In this document: one piece after another, positions 5,434 to 7,018 of the stretch
Layout: the number at the start of each line of letters is the position of its first letter
Position numbering within the stretch: position 1 is the first letter of the stretch
Notes under the pieces: generated by a model
What the model saw: only the letters and a program-made list of their open reading frames with translations
What the model was told of the DNA's origin: nothing
The model's database searches: none
NCBI GenBank assembly: GCA_031283795.1
Contig: JAITBB010000036.1
Location: forward strand, 1 to 7,018
DNA: 7,018 nucleotides
Source: Rickettsiales bacterium
GTDB taxonomy: Bacteria > Pseudomonadota > Alphaproteobacteria > Rickettsiales > UBA1997
Reading direction: 5' to 3'
Made by a program: the position numbers and the translations under genes

Positions 5434-6081
5434 CTAGGAATTAGTTTTTTTCTGCCCCTCTTCAGTTTCCGGCTTGATCTCAGATCTATTGGATATAACT
5501 TTGTCCACCAGACCAAACTTCACTGCCTCCTCAGCCGTCATAAAGTGGTCTCTCTCCATATTTTTTTCAATCACAGACAGTTTTTGCCCGGTATGTTTAA
5601 CAAAAATTTCATTTATCTTCTTTTTCATATGCAAAATTTCCCTGGTGTGGATCTCCATATCCGTTGCCTGGCCACTACAGCCGCCATGCGGTTGGTGTAT
5701 CATAATCCTAGAGTTTGGCAGCGAATACCTCTTACCCTTCTCTCCAGCCTGGAGCAGCAGAGATGCCGCAGAGCAGGCTTGACCCATGCAAAAGGTGGAC
5801 ACATTCGCCTTTATGTACTGCATAGTGTCGTATATGGCCAGTCCTGAGGTTACCACTCCTCCGGGAGAATTTATGTACATAAATATGTCTCTGTCGGGAT
5901 TATCGGACTCCAGGAAAAGTAGCTGGGCTACGACCAGCGAACTAGTGACATCATTTATTTCCCCATGAAGAAAGATAATTCTCTCCTTAAGAAGGCGGGA
6001 AAATATGTCATTGGATCTCTCCCCTCGATGGGTCTGCTCAACAACTATGGGAACCAAATCATCCCTGATCTCATCAAACAT
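5434..6081 (-). CDS. clpP: ClpP, ATP-dependent Clp protease proteolytic subunit
   Basis: ClpP forms the double-heptameric serine protease chamber that degrades proteins unfolded by ClpX or ClpA in the cytoplasm. The 215 residues fit the family. The catalytic triad is intact with the spacing seen in E. coli: Ser104 in '[11 protein letters not shown]', His129 in 'MIHQPHGG', Asp178 in 'MERDHFM' (25 and 49 residues apart). The oxyanion-hole stretch 'NSPGG' is at 71-75. The N-terminus '[20 protein letters not shown]' is typical, so the ATG at 6081 is probably right; an in-frame TAG lies immediately upstream. No Shine-Dalgarno is visible. The C-terminal tail is short, charged and not conserved. clpX, its usual downstream neighbour in Proteobacteria, is absent: mraY follows after 261 bp. 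A candidate promoter is at 6119-6146. Confidence 0.98.
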   Translation of the reverse strand: MFDEIRDDLVPIVVEQTHRGERSNDIFSRLLKERIIFLHGEINDVTSSLVVAQLLFLESDNPDRDIFMYINSPGGVVTSGLAIYDTMQYIKANVSTFCMGQACSAASLLLQAGEKGKRYSLPNSRIMIHQPHGGCSGQATDMEIHTREILHMKKKINEIFVKHTGQKLSVIEKNMERDHFMTAEEAVKFGLVDKVISNRSEIKPETEEGQKKTNS

Positions 6082-6118
6082 CTATAAAACCATTTTTAGT
6101 GAATAATAGCTAAAATCC

Positions 6119-6146
6119 ATGATAGAGAAATTTTTACATAAATCAA
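6119..6146 (-). promoter_or_regulatory. Candidate promoter of clpP
   Basis: On the minus strand TTGATT (6146-6141) and TATCAT (6124-6119) are 16 bp apart, each two or fewer mismatches from sigma70 consensus. The start would be near 6112, about 30 nt before the ATG. A second -10-like TATTAT lies at 6108-6103. I saw no alphaproteobacterial heat-shock (RpoH) promoter pattern. Confidence 0.45.
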
Positions 6147-6258
6147 CGGTGTATACTCGGAACAGAAAAAGGGATTGGAGAAGAAGGAAGAGGAAAAATT
6201 AATGTCCTGCACAGGGATAGAACAGGAAAAATAGAGAGTGAGACCGGGCTCCGCTGAG

Positions 6259-6330
6259 GGTAATATAAAACCTAGCGATGGGAAATTACCTGTGAGATGG
6301 ATAGGGTGCACCACACGCCCTTCAAAGGGC
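6259..6330. repeat. Inverted repeats in the der-clpP gap
   Basis: GGTAAT (6259-6264) pairs with ATTACC (6285-6290) around a 20-nt loop. GCCCTT (6317-6322) pairs with AAGGGC (6325-6330), effectively a 5-bp stem with a tetraloop, and lies about 18 nt past the der stop. The 8-bp palindrome GGTGCACC (6305-6312) lies between them. No T-run directly follows either stem in the minus direction, so termination of der here is not shown. The rest of this 266-bp gap (6082-6258) holds the clpP promoter region and nothing else I recognise. Confidence 0.35.
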
Positions 6331-6347
6331 TGGGAAACAACTCCATT

Positions 6348-7018
6348 TTATTTTTTTCGCCGAGATTCCGGCGCATAGGGATTTAGGGATTTTTTCAGCA
6401 GCAGTCGAACTGGAGTACACTCAAGACCAAGATCTCTCCTTAGACTATTCATAAGAAATCTATTGTAGAAGGTTTTCTCTAGTCTTTCAGGAGAATTTGT
6501 GAACAGTGCGAAGGTTGGTGGACGAGTTTTTACCTGGCTCATGTATTTAAGCCGAGTGGGTTTACCTCGAAACAGAGGGGGGGTGTTTTCCATCTCCACC
6601 GCACGGAGCCAACGATTCAATCTGCCGGTGGGTAGATGACTGCTCCAGTCTCTAAATACTCTGAACACGGCCTCCATGAGTCTATCTATGTTTGTTCCAT
6701 CAACAGCAGATATGGCTATAGTTGGACACCCCACCAGAGCTGGCAGACTCTCTTCTATGGCCTTTTCCAGATGTCGCAGCTGTTTGGCCCCATCTTTCAC
6801 CAGATCCCACTTATTTAGTGCAAACACAATCCCCCTACCCTCCTCTAGAACTGTGGAGGCCAGGGATAGATCTTGTCTATGGAAAGATTCCGTGGCGTCC
6901 AGCACCAGCACTACTACCTGGGCATAGTTTAGAGTCTGGAGGGATTTACCAATGGAGAAATTTTCCACCTCTGAGCCAGTTCTATGTTTTTTCCTTATGC
7001 CGGCAGTGTCTATAATCC
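6348..7018 (-). CDS. der: Der (EngA), ribosome-associated GTPase, C-terminal 222 residues, cut by window edge
   Basis: Der is a tandem-GTPase protein needed for 50S ribosomal subunit maturation. The reading frame is open from the right edge to TAA at 6350-6348. The fragment begins inside the second GTPase domain at 'DTAGIRKK' (G3/switch II, fragment residues 3-10), followed by 'VLVLDAT', G4 'NKWD' (68-71) and G5 'SAVDG' (103-107). The KH-like C-terminal domain follows, with 'TGRLNRWLR', 'LKYMSQVKTRPPTFALF' and a basic tail 'PESRRKK', as in alphaproteobacterial Der. The N-terminal GTPase domain and the start lie beyond the window. A GTG at 6968 is internal and not the start. No frameshift or missing motif is seen in the visible part. 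Confidence 0.97.
   Translation of the reverse strand, partial: IIDTAGIRKKHRTGSEVENFSIGKSLQTLNYAQVVVLVLDATESFHRQDLSLASTVLEEGRGIVFALNKWDLVKDGAKQLRHLEKAIEESLPALVGCPTIAISAVDGTNIDRLMEAVFRVFRDWSSHLPTGRLNRWLRAVEMENTPPLFRGKPTRLKYMSQVKTRPPTFALFTNSPERLEKTFYNRFLMNSLRRDLGLECTPVRLLLKKSLNPYAPESRRKK

Noticed and set aside
5280..5516. 78-codon minus-strand ORF overlapping the 3' end of clpP and the 10-bp hairpin
   Set aside because: It overlaps conserved ClpP coding sequence out of frame, and its Arg/Lys-rich start is the out-of-frame reading of clpP codons.
6096..6314. 72-codon minus-strand ORF from GTG in the der-clpP gap
   Set aside because: It covers the probable clpP promoter, has no ribosome binding site, and the predicted peptide resembles nothing I know.

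Overview
The window reads as part of the chromosome of a host-associated alphaproteobacterium, most likely from the Rickettsiales/Holosporales-type endosymbionts. Evidence for Alphaproteobacteria: the UvrA fragment has the stretch 'PYSPATGKPLESQ' typical of alphaproteobacterial UvrA; MraY has 'RKFQPIR.EGPESH.KK..TPTM'; the Der C-terminus has 'LKYM.QVKTRPPTF'; ClpP begins with '[27 protein letters not shown]' (read in pieces). Evidence for host association is indirect: a 1062-residue protein of eukaryote-like architecture, and housekeeping genes standing alone rather than in their usual clusters. No species can be named from this sequence alone.

Layout. All five genes lie on the minus strand, so transcription runs from high to low coordinates: der (3' part, 6348-7018), clpP (5434-6081), mraY (4090-5172), a giant MORN-repeat gene (690-3878) and uvrA (5' part, 1-613). 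Each is separated by a sizeable gap (266, 261, 211 and 76 bp), and recognisable promoters precede uvrA, the MORN gene and probably clpP. They therefore look like independent units, not one operon. The four housekeeping genes serve ribosome assembly (Der), protein quality control (ClpP), peptidoglycan precursor synthesis (MraY) and nucleotide excision repair (UvrA); they share no pathway.

The unusual gene is the MORN protein. It has an N-terminal block of about four MORN repeats, a Gly/Lys-rich linker, a ~95-residue Glu/Lys/Arg helix made of three near-identical 29-residue repeats (87 bp each), a second block of about six MORN repeats, and a C-terminal region whose His779 - Asp812 - Gln839 - Cys845 order and local sequence resemble CE-clan cysteine proteases (Ulp1/ChlaDub/SseL type). 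No signal peptide is visible. I infer a candidate secreted effector that may act on ubiquitin-like proteins or as an acetyltransferase; that is a hypothesis.

The intergenic gaps are rich in inverted repeats: a possible three-way-junction RNA at 3993-4073, a perfect 10-bp hairpin at 5316-5341, a G/C-rich hairpin at 5225-5263, smaller ones at 6259-6330, and 12-bp palindromes next to the promoters of the MORN gene and uvrA. None was recognised as a known RNA family. I see no tRNA, rRNA, CRISPR array, insertion sequence or classical hairpin-plus-T-run terminator.
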